In this document: positions 22,349 to 33,739 of the stretch, piece after piece
Position numbering within the stretch: position 1 is the stretch's first letter
Layout: each line of letters starts with the position of its first letter
Assembly (NCBI GenBank): GCA_949358305.1
Contig: OX442317.1
Coordinates: 9,366,186-9,430,185, forward strand
Direction of reading: 5' to 3'
Length of the DNA: 64,000 nucleotides
Origin: Strigamia acuminata
Taxonomy: Eukaryota; Arthropoda; Chilopoda; Geophilomorpha; Linotaeniidae
Translations under genes and position numbers: made by a program
The notes under the pieces: generated by a model
Database searches by the model: none
Told to the model about the DNA's origin: nothing
The model's input: only the letters and a program-made list of their open reading frames with translations

Positions 22349-24224
22349 ATGGGTCTCTATTCACGGAGATCCATGATAGGGTTCCTAAAAACCGTCTGTC
22401 GCTGCTACGGGATCCCAAACGTAATTACAATCAATTTTATCCATTTCATTTTGCCGATATTAATGACATTTTGATAAATATTTCAGTCATCGTACGCAAC
22501 GACGCACCAACAACTGCCATCTTCAGTTAAAATAGTGGAAGTGGGCCCGCGAGATGGATTACAGAACGAATCGGTAAAAAAAATTAAAAAACAATTAAAA
22601 ACCAATTTTGAAAAATCGAATGAATTTGCAGGAGATAATTCCGACATCGGTGAAAGTGGAATTCATCAATCTACTGTCGGACACGGGATTGCACGTGATC
22701 GAGGCCACGAGTTTCGTTTCTCCGAAATGGATGCCGCAGATGGCGGATCACAATCTGGTGATGGCGCAGATCGATCGCAAGCCCGATATCTCGTACCCGG
22801 TGCTCGTGCCCAACCTCAAAGGGTTCGAGGCAGCTGTGAGTTGAGAAATGAGTGAATCGAAATTAATGAATCGATTAATTAATGGATTAATTAATTAATT
22901 AATTGAAGGTGGAAGCCGGTGCGCGGGAGATTGCCATTTTCGGTGCAGCGTCTGAGACATTCAGCAAGTAGAGTTGAATAGAGAGAGGAATTTTTGAGGT
23001 TGTTGTCCTTAAAACGCTGGGGAAGAAAAAATGCGGATTGATAGTTTATAAGGGGAAACAATCTCGAATGTTTTGGCATTGAAATGATTCATTGATTTTA
23101 GGAAGAACATCAATTGTTCCATAGACGAAAGTCTGCAGCGGTTCAGTCACGTGATGGAAGCGGCCAAAAGTGCTGGGATTAAAGTGCGAGGGTAAAAACA
23201 CACGAAAATTCAATACAAATTCGAAATAATAAAATAATTTAATTAAAAATTCAATAAAACTAAAATAATTCTAGAAAAAATTCAATAAAACTGAAATAAT
23301 TTTAGAAAAAATCAATAAAATTAAAAAAACACTTGAACAAAATCAGGAAAAATTGAATTAAATCGGGAAAACTTGAATAAAAGCCAGAAAACTTGAATAA
23401 AATCAGGAAAAACTGAATAAAAATTTGAAAAAAACTTGGAAAAATTCAATAAAATTCAATAAATTTAAGAAAAATTCAAAAAAAATATTAGAAAGATTCA
23501 AAATTAAAATTAAATTCAAATAAATTCAAATACAATGAAAAAAAAAATGTACAAACTTTTTTTTAAAAATTCCAGTTTAATGGTAATTTTTTTCTCGTTA
23601 AATTACTTTGCAGTTACGTGTCGTGCGTTTTGGGTTGCCCGTACGAAGGCGCGATCCGACCGAGCGAAGTAGCCAAAATTGCAAAAATCCTGCACCAGAT
23701 GGGCTGTTACGAGATCTCACTGGGCGACACAATCGGCGTGGGAACCCCCGGCTCGATGAAATCCATGTTGACCGAAGTATTGATCCATCTTCCGCCACAC
23801 GTCATCGCTGTCCATTGCCACGACACCTACGGACAAGCTTTAGCCAACATTCTAGTCGCTCTACAAGTCAATAACCCAACCTACTCCACTCAAATCCAAT
23901 AAACAACAATAAATATCTTTTCAGATGGGAATTTCCGTCGTCGACTCTTCCGTGGCCGGTCTCGGCGGCTGCCCTTACGCCCAAGGTGCCACCGGCAACG
24001 TGGCCACCGAAGACGTCGTTTACATGTTGGATGGACTCAATATTCGCACTGTGCGTCTCATTCATTCCTCCAACTTCACTTTAATTTTTAATTTTTTCAT
24101 TTGTGTTTATCAGGATGTGAATTTGGAGAAGTTGGTGTCGGTCGGCGTCTTCATTTCCACCGCTTTGAAAAGGCCTAGTCGGTCCAAAGTTGCAACGGCG
24201 CTCTCCCACAAGCGAAAAAGATAG
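22349..24224 (+). CDS. HMGCL: 3-hydroxy-3-methylglutaryl-CoA lyase, mitochondrial
   Basis: Cleaves HMG-CoA to acetyl-CoA and acetoacetate in leucine catabolism and ketogenesis. Exon 1 (22349-22420) encodes a basic presequence-like [20 protein letters not shown]. Exon 2 ends in [13 protein letters not shown], the DRE-TIM substrate/metal motif (R and D visible). Further exons give [46 protein letters not shown], the metal-binding [13 protein letters not shown] (near 23815) and [20 protein letters not shown]. The last two hold the metal-ligand His pair and the catalytic-cysteine loop GLGGCPYA. The C-terminus is KRKR rather than a peroxisomal CKL. The intron at 23190-23610 is strongly A-tract rich. 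Nothing is missing relative to the family. Confidence 0.95.
23192..23612. repeat. HMGCL intron with degenerate A-tract repeats
   Basis: Words like AAATTCAATAAAACT and AAACTTGAATAAAA recur roughly every 20 bp (e.g. 23250-23420), with A tracts near 10-bp spacing. Non-coding. Confidence 0.6.
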
Positions 24225-24435
24225 AAATTCTTCAACCGACCAATCATGGAGCTGTAAATTCAAACCCAAACACAACCAATGCAATTTGAATATCAATTGT
24301 ACAGAATAAAGGAGAGAAAAAGAAAAAATTATTTTAATTTTTTGTCACTAGACGTCTCGATTAGACGCCGGTCTGAATACACGCCGTGCGGAGACCCTTT
24401 TAAAGGAAATCCAAAAAGTTCATATAACTTAAACG

Positions 24436-24580
24436 TGACGTCACCCGAGAAAAATGTGATAATCTAAAAATAAGTCACGTGACTCAATTTGTTAACCTCG
24501 CCATATAAATAAAAGGTTCGGAGCAGCCGAGTCGGTTTCCCTCTCCAACGTCTATTAATAGAAACCACTTTTATATAAAT
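24436..24580 (+). promoter_or_regulatory. Promoter of the BTB-BACK-PHR gene
   Basis: Contains a palindromic CRE TGACGTCA (24436-24443), a palindromic E-box GTCACGTGAC (24474-24483) and a TATA-like TATAAAT at 24504-24510. A second TATATAAATAAG lies near 24572, about 60-140 bp upstream of the ATG at 24642. The sites are seen directly; function is inferred from position. Confidence 0.5.
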
Positions 24581-24641
24581 AAGAGTGCGAGAGGTGCACG
24601 CAGGCAGCTAGGATGCGCTCGCCGCCAGTTTATGATTGAAA

Positions 24642-27600
24642 ATGTCGAGCGACGGCGGCGCTTTCGATTCGTTCGCGCTCATGAAGTCGACGTCCGAGCG
24701 CATCGCTTCGCTTTTCGACAGCGAGCGGCTCAGCGACGTCGTTTTCATCGTGGGCAACGAGAGCAACTCTTGGCGTTACCCCGCTCATAAATTCATCCTC
24801 TCCTTGTCCAGTCCCGTGTTTCGGACCATGTTCACCAGCCAGCTGGCTGAGGCTCAAGATGGCGCCAAAATCAATGTGACCGATGTGACACCTGCTGCGT
24901 TTGAAAGCATTCTCAGGTGATGTTTTAATGTTTACATGCCAAAGTTAAACTTGACAAAGCCCAGTGTGTATTTTTGATCTGTGATCTGAAATCTAATGAA
25001 CCAATTGTCATAAAAATTGGTCAGAATATGTCAAAAAGGACAAAAGTCTGTGGAATGATGAAAAATTTGAAAAAAATTAATTTCTAATATTTTAATTTAA
25101 TTTTCCTTTTAGGATTATTAAATATACCGCTCAAGTAATGTCCGATTAAATTTTCAGACTGATTCAATAATATTTGTTCGTAATATCAACAATAAATGAA
25201 AAAACTTTTGTGACATTTGAGTTATTTTCCAATTCAAATTTGACTAGCCAAAATGTGTTTGAAGTTGTAAAACTGGAGACACGCCAGATCCGACGAATGT
25301 TTTGAAGTGCACCTACTGAGTGTTTAAAAACATTCAACAGTCATTCTTTCATGCAGGTAGTAGGTGATAAAGATTTTTATCGCGCAACATTACGTAGCTT
25401 TCAAAGACTTAAGAGCCAAGATCTGACAGATAAAAACAGATATGTCTGAAGCAATGAAAACTGAATGTGGGACCAAAACCAAATCCAAGTCAAAACAGTG
25501 CTAAAAGCAAAAATACACTCTCGAAAGTCGAAACTCAAAATAGGGTGCTATCTGATCAAAGTCAAAACCTCTAAATTTTACTTGCGATTAATTTAATCGT
25601 TTTTGGCAAATGCTTCGGCACTAGTTTATCTTACGAATCTTATCCATCCACTGTTCCTATTAATCATTACCTCGGCTTCCAAATAACTAACACGCCAGAA
25701 ACAAGCTCTTTTGCAGGAGCCTTTCTGTTGAAATCAGTCTCCAGTAGATACTAGCCAGGGATTGAAATAGTTGTGCTCTTAATGGATTGTGTAAAAACTG
25801 TTGAGCTTATTTATGTTTTATGTTCCTCTTACGCAAGAGAAGCGAACATGTATGTACGGTAGCGGTGTTTACCTCGGCTTTGTCGGAAGAACAGCAAAAT
25901 GAGCCAAAAACTTGATTTTCTGTATGATTTAAGATTGGTTTGACAAATTTGTTTAAAATTGGACCAATATTTTAACAAGTGTTTCTAGATGTTAGAAATA
26001 ACGAAATAAATAGATTTCTGCTTTTGGTTTGCGAATACTTTTGAAACAAACTTCACCAAGCGACCCATTAAAACAAATACTATTCACTTCTTTTTGTATC
26101 TTTAGCCTTAAATACAAAATTACAAGGCCAAGATTTATGCCTAAAACCTCATTCTTCTCTCACTTCACTAATAGAAGTGAAAATCTTTTATTATCCATTA
26201 CCTAGCCAACCGTTGCTACAGGAAAATATGGAAGCTGCTTGATGCTTTACAGATTGTATTTTTGCCAATGTACTTCCTAACTGTGCTCAAACCTGCACAG
26301 TGCCTTGTGGTGCAGATACACAAAACAATCATGGAATACTAAAACAATACAATGATTGGGTCTAACAAACGTTACTAAACTAAAACTACACTTTTAACAC
26401 TGAATGTGTTTTCCATACTCTTTACAGGTACATATACACAGATGAGCTGCGTCTGGATGGAGTTCGAGCAGCGCTAGACATCCTATACGCCGCTCACAAA
26501 TACATGTTATACCATTTAGCCAGTGAAAGCATGCACAGATTATCCACTCAAATCTGTTGTCAAAACGTGCTGGAAGTGTACCAAGAAGTCCGTTTGTACG
26601 ATGTGGAGATGCACAAAGGGCCCGTGATGCTCAAATGTCTCCAGACCATAGACAAGGATGCAAACGACATGTTCAAGACGCAAGCTTTTGGCCAACTGGA
26701 TTCGTCAATCCTTCGCATGATTCTGTCCAGAGAATTTCTTCAGGTCTCTTCGGAAAGCGCCGTCTTCGACGCGGTGGCTTACTGGTCCACCCAGGAATGC
26801 CGGCGCCGCAAACTAGAACTCTCGAGCGAAAACCGCCGAAAAGTGTTGGGCAAAGCGCTCTTCCTCGTCCAATACTTGGCCATGTCCCGCGAAGAATTTC
26901 TCGAAGGCCCGGCCGCATCCGGCCTGTTAACGGACGACGAATGCCAAGCGATACTCTCCAGGATCTACGGCGACGAATCGGCTCCTCTGCCGCCGCATCT
27001 TCGGCGCCGCCAACTCAAGTGGAAGCGCAACTTGTACTTCTGCTATCCCGTCAAGTTCTACCGCAACGAACCCAACTTGTTTCCGTCGCAGAAGCAGGAG
27101 GAAAGTGTAATAGTGGTGACCAACCAGGACATTGTTCTCCTCGGGTTTGACCTGTACGGACCGGCCAGCGTGGAGCCCAACTCTAGCTACAAGGGCGCTT
27201 TGCACCTCGTGGTCAGCGATACTTTGGGAACTGAGATGGGTGCTGTCCAGTGGAATGCGGAGCACGTTCAGCCTCTGAAGGATACCAAGCTCTATGTGGC
27301 GTTTGAACAAGGAGTTTTGCTGAAGGCGAGGAAGAAGTACAAGATCCAGGTGTATTTACCTAAGGGAGAGTATTGGATGGGGGAGAACTGGGAGGGCACT
27401 ACGACGTCAAAGTATAAGTGCAGAAGCATTGATTTTGCGGTCAAGTATTGTAGGAAGGATGAGAACGAGGCTGATACGAGTGATGATGATAGTTTTGCAG
27501 AACTAGATAGTGGTTCGGACGAAGAAACAAATGCAGGTAATGCCAATGTTCCGGAGAAGCCGACTGCGGTGGTTCAGGAACAGCCGGCTATGGCTGAATC

Positions 27601-27652
27601 GCAAGAAGTGTTTGTGCATAGTCTCTTCAGCGGAGTTAAGTTTTATTTCTAA
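24642..27652 (+). CDS. BTB-BACK-PHR domain protein (BTBD1/2/3/6 family)
   Basis: Substrate adaptor of the Cullin-3 ubiquitin-ligase type. Exon 1 (24642-24916) begins MSSDGGAFDSFALMKS and encodes the BTB domain (LSDVVFIVGN, YPAHKFILSLSSPVFRTMF). A 1.5 kb intron (24917-26427) follows, with joint AG|G giving R-YIYTDELRLDG. Exon 2 completes BTB and adds BACK (ICCQNVLEVYQEVRLYD, NRRKVLGKALFLVQYLAMSR) and a PHR beta-domain (DIVLLGFDLYGPASVEPN, then YWMGENWEGTTT). The C-terminal 70 residues are an acidic, probably disordered tail ending VHSLFSGVKFYF. The BACK block is closest to BTBD1/2 while the overall layout fits BTBD3/6, so I give the family only. In other animals these act in Topoisomerase I turnover or neural PLZF regulation. 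Confidence 0.9.
24917..26427 (+). other. 1.5-kb intron of the BTB gene, nothing recognised
   Basis: Begins GTGATGTT and ends TTTACAG. I see no gene, repeat array or inverted repeat in it. Confidence 0.5.
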
Positions 27653-28889
27653 TTTTTTAACACTCGTTGATGTAAAATTAAGGATATTAAAAACTTAAGG
27701 TTAGTTGAGTATATTTGCAAGAGTTTCTGGCCTTTCAGCATTCACCTTTGACATGGGTTTCATCCAACGGTGTTAATAGTTTTGGGGGCAAACGAAAATT
27801 GAAGCTCACCTTAACTGTGGATAAAACTAGCTATAGTCGATCAAACGTTCCATTAGCCAGCCACTAATATTGTCTTTTGCGAAAGCTTCGTGTGAGCAAC
27901 CCTGCAATGCACAATTTATCAAATCAGTATCTTTACATTTGCATATACGAAATCAACTATTTACTTGTGTACGTTTTCTCTTGTCAGATTATTAATATTC
28001 AATCCAAAAAAATCTACATCGGCTCACCGGCAACGCTCAAGAAAATTTTAACCGGATGATTTCAATTCTTGAAATTAAACTACTTAAAAAATGTAACCAT
28101 AACTGTGTAAATTATTTGTGTTTCATATTACAGGTGTTGAGAATGTGCTTGTATGTGCACACGACCTAAATACAGTACCATACATTGCGAATATCGGTTT
28201 CAGTATTTGTTTTATAGCGGCTAATATGTCGGTGAGATCAAAGCAGTGATTATAACGTGCATCCGATTATTTACTATAGATATCTGTATCTAGTGTCCAC
28301 AGCGAAGACGTGAATATTCACTACACACAGTGATACATTCAGGTCTACAAGTATCGGCGGCTAACACACAGAAATCGCCATCCATTTACGATTAAAAACC
28401 AATTTACGGTTAAAAACCCATTTTCTCACACATGGGACATAAAATAAAGTTGCGTAGTGGTTGGATTTTCTAAAATGAAAAAATGTCATTCAAACAGTAA
28501 ATTTTGTTTCATATTCATCTCGCTGCGTTTTGCAGTGAAGCGATTGTGCGCGAGAGAATTCTCTCTGCATTTTATATCCAGTTTGCTACACTTAAATTAC
28601 CATTACCATTTCAAAAACTGGTTAGCATAAATTCTCGTACAATTCATTTTTAATTGCAGTTGCATTAATAAATACTCACAAAAGTTGTCCATTAAAAATT
28701 TTAAAAAATACTACAGAAAATAATAAACATAACATACATCAAAGTTAAATAAAATATTAAAAAGTGTATTTAAAACAAGAGTTCAGATAATGAAGCGTTG
28801 CATTTCACAGTACTGATTTAACGAAATCACGATGTTTAGGGTTGTGACTGAAGAAAGTTGATTCCGAACTATTGTCAAAAACGACAGGT
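27653..28889. other. Intergenic region, nothing recognised
   Basis: Contains the 3' flank of the BTB gene and the 3' flank of cysteine-rich gene 1. No coding exon, inverted repeat or tandem array that I can support. Confidence 0.4.
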
Positions 28890-29577
28890 TTACCGGTTTC
28901 GCCTTCTTACGTAGTATCTACACCTACAAGCTGCACAGCATTTACAGCAATCGCACGGCACAGGCTTTGTTCGACTATTCTCGCTTCCGCAATTACAACA
29001 TCGGTAGTTTGTGTCACCTGTTTTGCATTGCTCACAACATTGGCAACTTCCATCAACGAGTCTGCACTCACATAGTACTATACCGTTCGTTGTCACTTCT
29101 AAGTAAAAAGCTACGTTAAACTCTTGATAAAATTTAAGTTTAAGTGTTATACAGCATACCATTATCGATTTCATCATCATCACCGTCTTCAACAACACCG
29201 GCAAATTCCATAAGGACAATACCACCACCGTCAAATCCAAAATGGGCAGCACCCCCATTAGGTTCAGGAGGATTTAAATCATTCGGTTCAAAAGGATTAA
29301 ATTCATTCGGCTCAGGAGGATTTAAATCATTTGGATCAGGAGGAATTAAATCGTTGGGTTCAGGTGGAATTAAATCGTTAGGTTCGGGGGGATTTAAATC
29401 ATTTTCATCACCAAGCTCAAGGTGGAACTGCAGTTCCTCGATATCCCCGTCAGCAGGCTGGTTAGCTAAATCTGCAAGGGCAGCAACAACTGGGTGCACA
29501 TGTCCATTGGGCCCTGGGTTGTTGAAATTGTTTAAAAAAGCTTCGGCTGCGTTTAAATCATCATCCATTTTTTCAGT
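28890..29577 (-). CDS. Cysteine-rich protein 1 of a tandem trio
   Basis: Two exons. Exon 1 (29577-29158) starts MDDDLNAAEAFLNNF and contains seven copies of a seven-residue repeat of the NDLNPPEP type, followed by an acidic stretch. Exon 2 (29102-28890) encodes LCECRLVDGSCQCCEQC and then VPCDCCKCCAACRCR, and ends in basic YYVRRRNR. The fully spaced Cys pattern (C-x-C, C-C-x2-C, C-x-C-C-x2-C-x-C) is shared with the two genes upstream and resembles metal-binding (metallothionein-like) clusters. There is no signal peptide. A function in metal binding is inference only. I do not recognise the family. Confidence 0.65.
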
Positions 29578-29742
29578 TGATGCTCCTTCTCGAGTTTTTC
29601 TCCTGAACGTGAAGAAATCACTTTTCAAACTGACATACTGCCACCAAACGTGGACTAAAGAAAAATATTATTTGAGATTGTGTACTAATTTGCATAAAAT
29701 ATAAAAATAATGTTATTGTATGTACATTAATTTGAATATATA

Positions 29743-29903
29743 AAAAAATGTCAAAAAAAATGTCAAATGATGATTTCTAGTATTTACAAGATAACATTAA
29801 AAATTATCGATTATAATAACTTCGTTTTAAATATATTATATATATCTAAAAATTTAAAATACTAGAAATCATCATTTGATATTTTTTTTTGACATTTTTT
29901 TTC
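29743..29903. repeat. Fold-back (inverted repeat) sequence
   Basis: The left arm contains AAATGATGATTTCTAGTATT and the right arm AATACTAGAAATCATCATTT. Both extend into poly-A/T with TGTCA/TGACA, giving arms of about 45 bp round a 60-bp AT loop. It lies just upstream of cysteine-rich gene 1. Element class unknown. Confidence 0.7.
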
Positions 29904-30288
29904 ATTTTTGAGATTTTATCATTACACAACACAGACAAACGAGTCACTTTCAATTTAAAATTTAAGTTAATACTTAAACTGCGATGTACGATAATAAATT
30001 TAACAACACATTTTCTATGTACTTTTGTGCTTGCGATTCGTATCGAACCAATATCCGATAAAAATTTTATAAACAAAAATTATTTCTATGCTTTTTTGCT
30101 AACTGAAACAAAAATTAAAACTACGACGTGTTTTAAATGAAACAATTTTATTTTGGTTAAAACTAAATTCGGTAAATTACAATACACAAAAATTAAACAT
30201 GCAACAATTCTAAATAAATTAACAAAAATTCTTCTAGATTAGTTCGGTTAGAGGAAATGAACGTCTATGTAACGTACAACCCAATTCT

Positions 30289-30872
30289 TCACTCGACACG
30301 CTTTACACTTTCATCTTTCGACTCGTTTTTGCATTGACAAGCCACGCAGCATTCGCATTTTACATCCATGTAGCTTACGGTACAAGTGGCTATATTAAAA
30401 AACTCTCTCATTCCGCCTGGACAGTGCATGCAACACGAACATACGGTACACTTGCATTCAACGTCATCGGGACCAGAAGTTTGGTCTGCAATTACTGTAA
30501 ATAAAAAATAAATAAACAATCAACAAACTAAATTAAACTCAAATTTCAATTGTCAAATAAATACTTACTCGGATCAATATCGGGAACAACTGCAATGCCA
30601 GTAGTAGCTTCAAGAGCCAATGACAAAATAGGTACCAATGATAAAATAGGAGTTAGAACTCGAGGAGGTTTGTGCATTGACGAGCTAAAAGGACTAAATC
30701 GAGGGCTAAACCTCGGTACACGGGGTGTTTCGGGAGGTAAATTTGGCATTGGCGACGCAGGAGGCGTTCTAAATTCTGCCTCTTCAAGTAATGTTGGTTC
30801 TGTTGGTTCTGTGGGTTCTGTGGGTTCTGTTGATTCATAAAAACTTTGATCAGGATCTTCGCTAGGATCCAT
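30289..30872 (-). CDS. Cysteine-rich protein 2 of a tandem trio
   Basis: Exon 1 (30872 to about 30571) starts MDPSEDPDQSFYE, with a (TEP)n tract and Pro/Ser-rich sequence ending VVPDIDP. Exon 2 (about 30497-30289) encodes DDVECKCTVCSCCMHC, a 21-residue spacer with one Cys, then DVKCECCVACQCK and a charged tail ending KRVE. The CxCx2CxCCx2C ... CxCCx2CxC spacing is nearly the same as in the neighbours, although flanking residues differ. A minus-strand TATA-like TATAAATAG lies near 30975-30985, about 110 bp upstream. Function unknown. Confidence 0.7.
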
Positions 30873-31584
30873 GGTTTTCTGCGCTATATATTATCGAATT
30901 TGAGCGGCAACAGATTGTTTTTGCTTTGTGTGGCACACTGATGAACTAACACAGATAAGTTAGCGCATTTCAGCCTATTTATACTATATTTTCGACAATA
31001 AAATCAATTTGCCTAGAAAACGAGTATTGATTTGAATATGACACATGATTGGATCGCAAAAAACGAGTATTGATTTGAATATGACACATAATGATTGGAT
31101 CGCAGAAAACGACGTCAATAAATTTGTTTATTCAATTCTTCGCTATTCTTTATTTTTGACAGTTTGTCTTTTAAATTAATTGTAATTTCTTACTTTTTTC
31201 TTCATTAAATTGTAATTTTTAATTTTTTCTTCATGAAATTGTTATTTCTTACTTTTTTCTTCATTAAATTATTATTTTTTCCTTTTTTTCATCAATTTTT
31301 TGGCTACTTTTATCATTTATACTTTTTCATTATATTCTATTAAAATTATAATTTGACTTACTGTGTCAGAATAAAAATGCATTAAATTAGTTTTATGAAT
31401 AAATTTTATTTTGTCATTCCGCACACAAAAATAACAAATTAGCAAAACCGAAAAACATTTTTAACAATAAACTAGCAGAGAAGAAAAATCTCGAGAAAAA
31501 TACATTTAAATTTTAAACAAAATCAATTTCAACGATACAAATAACCAATTATTCGCAAACTTTGAATCCCGTACAATAAACTTA

Positions 31585-32106
31585 AACGAGAATAGGTTGA
31601 AGCAGCTGAGGTGGTGGATCCGGAACGACTTCGGGCTTCAAAACGGTCAGACATTTGCACGCAGCGCAGCAAGCGCACTCGGTCGGAAGATTTGCGTCGC
31701 GAGGCGTACAATCGCAACGACGAATAACGGCGCTGTTTCCCTGCCTGCAATAATCGCAGCAGGTACACAGTAGACAAAGACATTCTCCATGACTGGTACC
31801 GTTGCCTAAATATAAAAAAGTAGTGATTTTTAGTAATAGCTAAGCAAACGTAACGGAAATGTAACTTACCCTGGTTATTATTCCCATTGCCTTCGGGAAG
31901 CGCCACGACTACATGATCAGGATCCGGTAAAAAAGGCACGACGACGATGTTCGGATTGAGAACGGGTTCTCCATCTCCACCAAGATCGAGGGGAGGAACT
32001 ACGTGCACCGATACGGGACGTGGACGCTGCTGTTCGGCTTTATCCAATGTCGGCTTCAACGCTTTCGGGCTTGCTTCGGTCGTCATTCCTGTCGTATGCG
32101 TATCCA
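31585..32106 (-). CDS. Cysteine-rich protein 3 of a tandem trio
   Basis: Exon 1 (32106 to about 31872) starts MDTHTTGMTTEASP and is Pro/Val-rich without cysteines. Exon 2 (about 31805-31585) encodes ECLCLLCTCCDYCRQG, RRCDCTP and TECACCAACKC. It ends in a Pro-rich tail PPPQLLQPILV and TAA. The exon layout (disordered exon 1, Cys-rich exon 2) is the same as in genes 1 and 2, supporting tandem duplication. A TATAAAG-like element on the minus strand lies near 32175. There is no signal peptide, so the cysteines are probably in a reducing compartment or bound to metal. Confidence 0.7.
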
Positions 32107-32279
32107 TGTTTAGATGTGCTGCGTAGATATCGAACTGCAAATCCGTCTGACGAGGAGTTTAAATTTCCCGCGAGCTTTATACACAATTTTCTTCGGTGTC
32201 GTGCGCAAAACAAATTTGCATGCACGTCACAACATGTGATGGGCGAATCAGCCAATCATTGCGTTCTAATTTGAATTAC

Positions 32280-33243
32280 TGGGCGGGACAAATATGGAAA
32301 TTATTTGTCGTATTACGCGTAATTAAAAAAATTAAAAAATTCCGATATCATTTATCTTTTCAGTTTCGATATTAAAACAGATAAATAAATAAACATACGA
32401 AGTATTTGATAATTTTAACGTAACATTTTATTGTCATAAATAAATAAAACAAAACAAACTAAGAAATGTCAATATAACTTCAAACGTAGTAACAACGGGC
32501 GCCGTGACTGTTGGCGGAGACACTTTCGTAGCCAAACCAACAAAGTTGGACGTTCATTGGCCGGTCTTGCCGGATTCGTCGTGGATAAATTGAGCGGCCC
32601 GGGCGGCGATTTTGTACTGGACGGTAAACGACTCATTAATCCTTCGGGTGACGGCGATGAGGAGAACAAATTTTGTGAGATCTCTCGCAACAAAATAAAC
32701 AGAGAGAGCGATCCGAATCCCACGCCCACGACAATGCAATGCCAACATCCAAGAATGCTTCATTCTTATGTTTTAGGCACTGGCAGATCCTGGGGTGAGG
32801 CCAATTCAGCATTTTAACCAAAAATATCATTTTTTATTTAATCCCAATTACCCCATTGAGTCCTGAATTCAACTAACAATTTAACTTTCTTAAAACAAAT
32901 CGAAATTAGAGGGAAATTAGGGGGTGCCAAGTACCAACACAATCAAAAACACAAGAGCAAATATAATACCTTAGGAATGCGCCTGGCACTATCCCGCACG
33001 GCGCCGCTGCATGCATGTGAAGTGCCTTCGGTACCCCATTGTTGCAATGCAGGTGTACCGTTGTCTCGGGGGTGGCGGCCGTCTGAAGGTCTGATCACAC
33101 GCACGACTGTTTCATTTCGTTTGCAATTAGCGAATAACTTTATTTTTACATTTTCATACAAAACCTATCAACAATCTTGCAATTTAAGCTCCAACTACTA
33201 AAATAATATATTTTCCCGTTTTGAATTCAGCCTCTATTTAAAA
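32280..33243. other. Unassigned spacer upstream of the cysteine-rich trio
   Basis: The part at 32480-32810 is more GC-rich than its flanks and open in several frames, for example SLAGLAGFVVDKLSGPGGDF on the plus strand from about 32557. I see no splice-consistent gene or family resemblance. It may be a decayed gene or a missing exon, and I leave it unassigned. Confidence 0.35.
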
Positions 33244-33540
33244 TACCGTATTCTTCCTACCGCAAGACGCACTTTTTTACTTTGAAAAATCGACCAAAAC
33301 TTAAGGTGCATCTTATGGTCCGAACTTATGGCAAATCGGGGAAATCCCACGAAAATAACTCGGAGAATTATGAAAATAATAATTAAAAATGAAATTTAAG
33401 AATATTTTGTAATAATAACATTTTTTTAATATAAAAATTGTCTCTCTGTGCATCTTTTTAGTCCTTATCATCCAAAAATTTTTTTTTCTAAAAATTGACT
33501 GATAAATTTGTGTGCGTCTTATGGTCCGCAAAATACAGTA
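33244..33540. mobile_element. Mariner-type MITE with TA-flanked inverted repeats
   Basis: The left end TACCGTATTCTTCCTACCGC, then AAGACGCAC, is an imperfect inverted repeat of the right end (GTGTGCGTCTTATGGTCCGC, then AAAATACAGTA). The pattern of TAC-GTATTTT followed by AAGACGCAC is the one seen in the widely dispersed mariner-like MITEs of many animals. About 297 bp; no coding capacity. Inserted upstream of the esterase 3' end. Confidence 0.75.
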
Positions 33541-33739
33541 ATCATCAAACATACTAGGCCATAAGGCCAATGACTCCCTCCACTTGGCACAGCAATGCCA
33601 TTAGATTGAAAACCCTCCACTTTTGCCAGGTGACTCACAAGTCAGACAACCCCACAAATCACCTAAACTAGAATTAGCCATTTTAGTACTTTAAATAACA
33701 AAAAAATTATTCTAACTCGAATAATGATGCGCATCATTC

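Noticed and set aside
29144-29704. Long plus-strand frame of 186 codons, Ser/Gly-rich
   Set aside because: It mirrors the heptad-repeat exon of cysteine-rich gene 1. The minus strand has the splice-matched Cys exon, so that strand is preferred.
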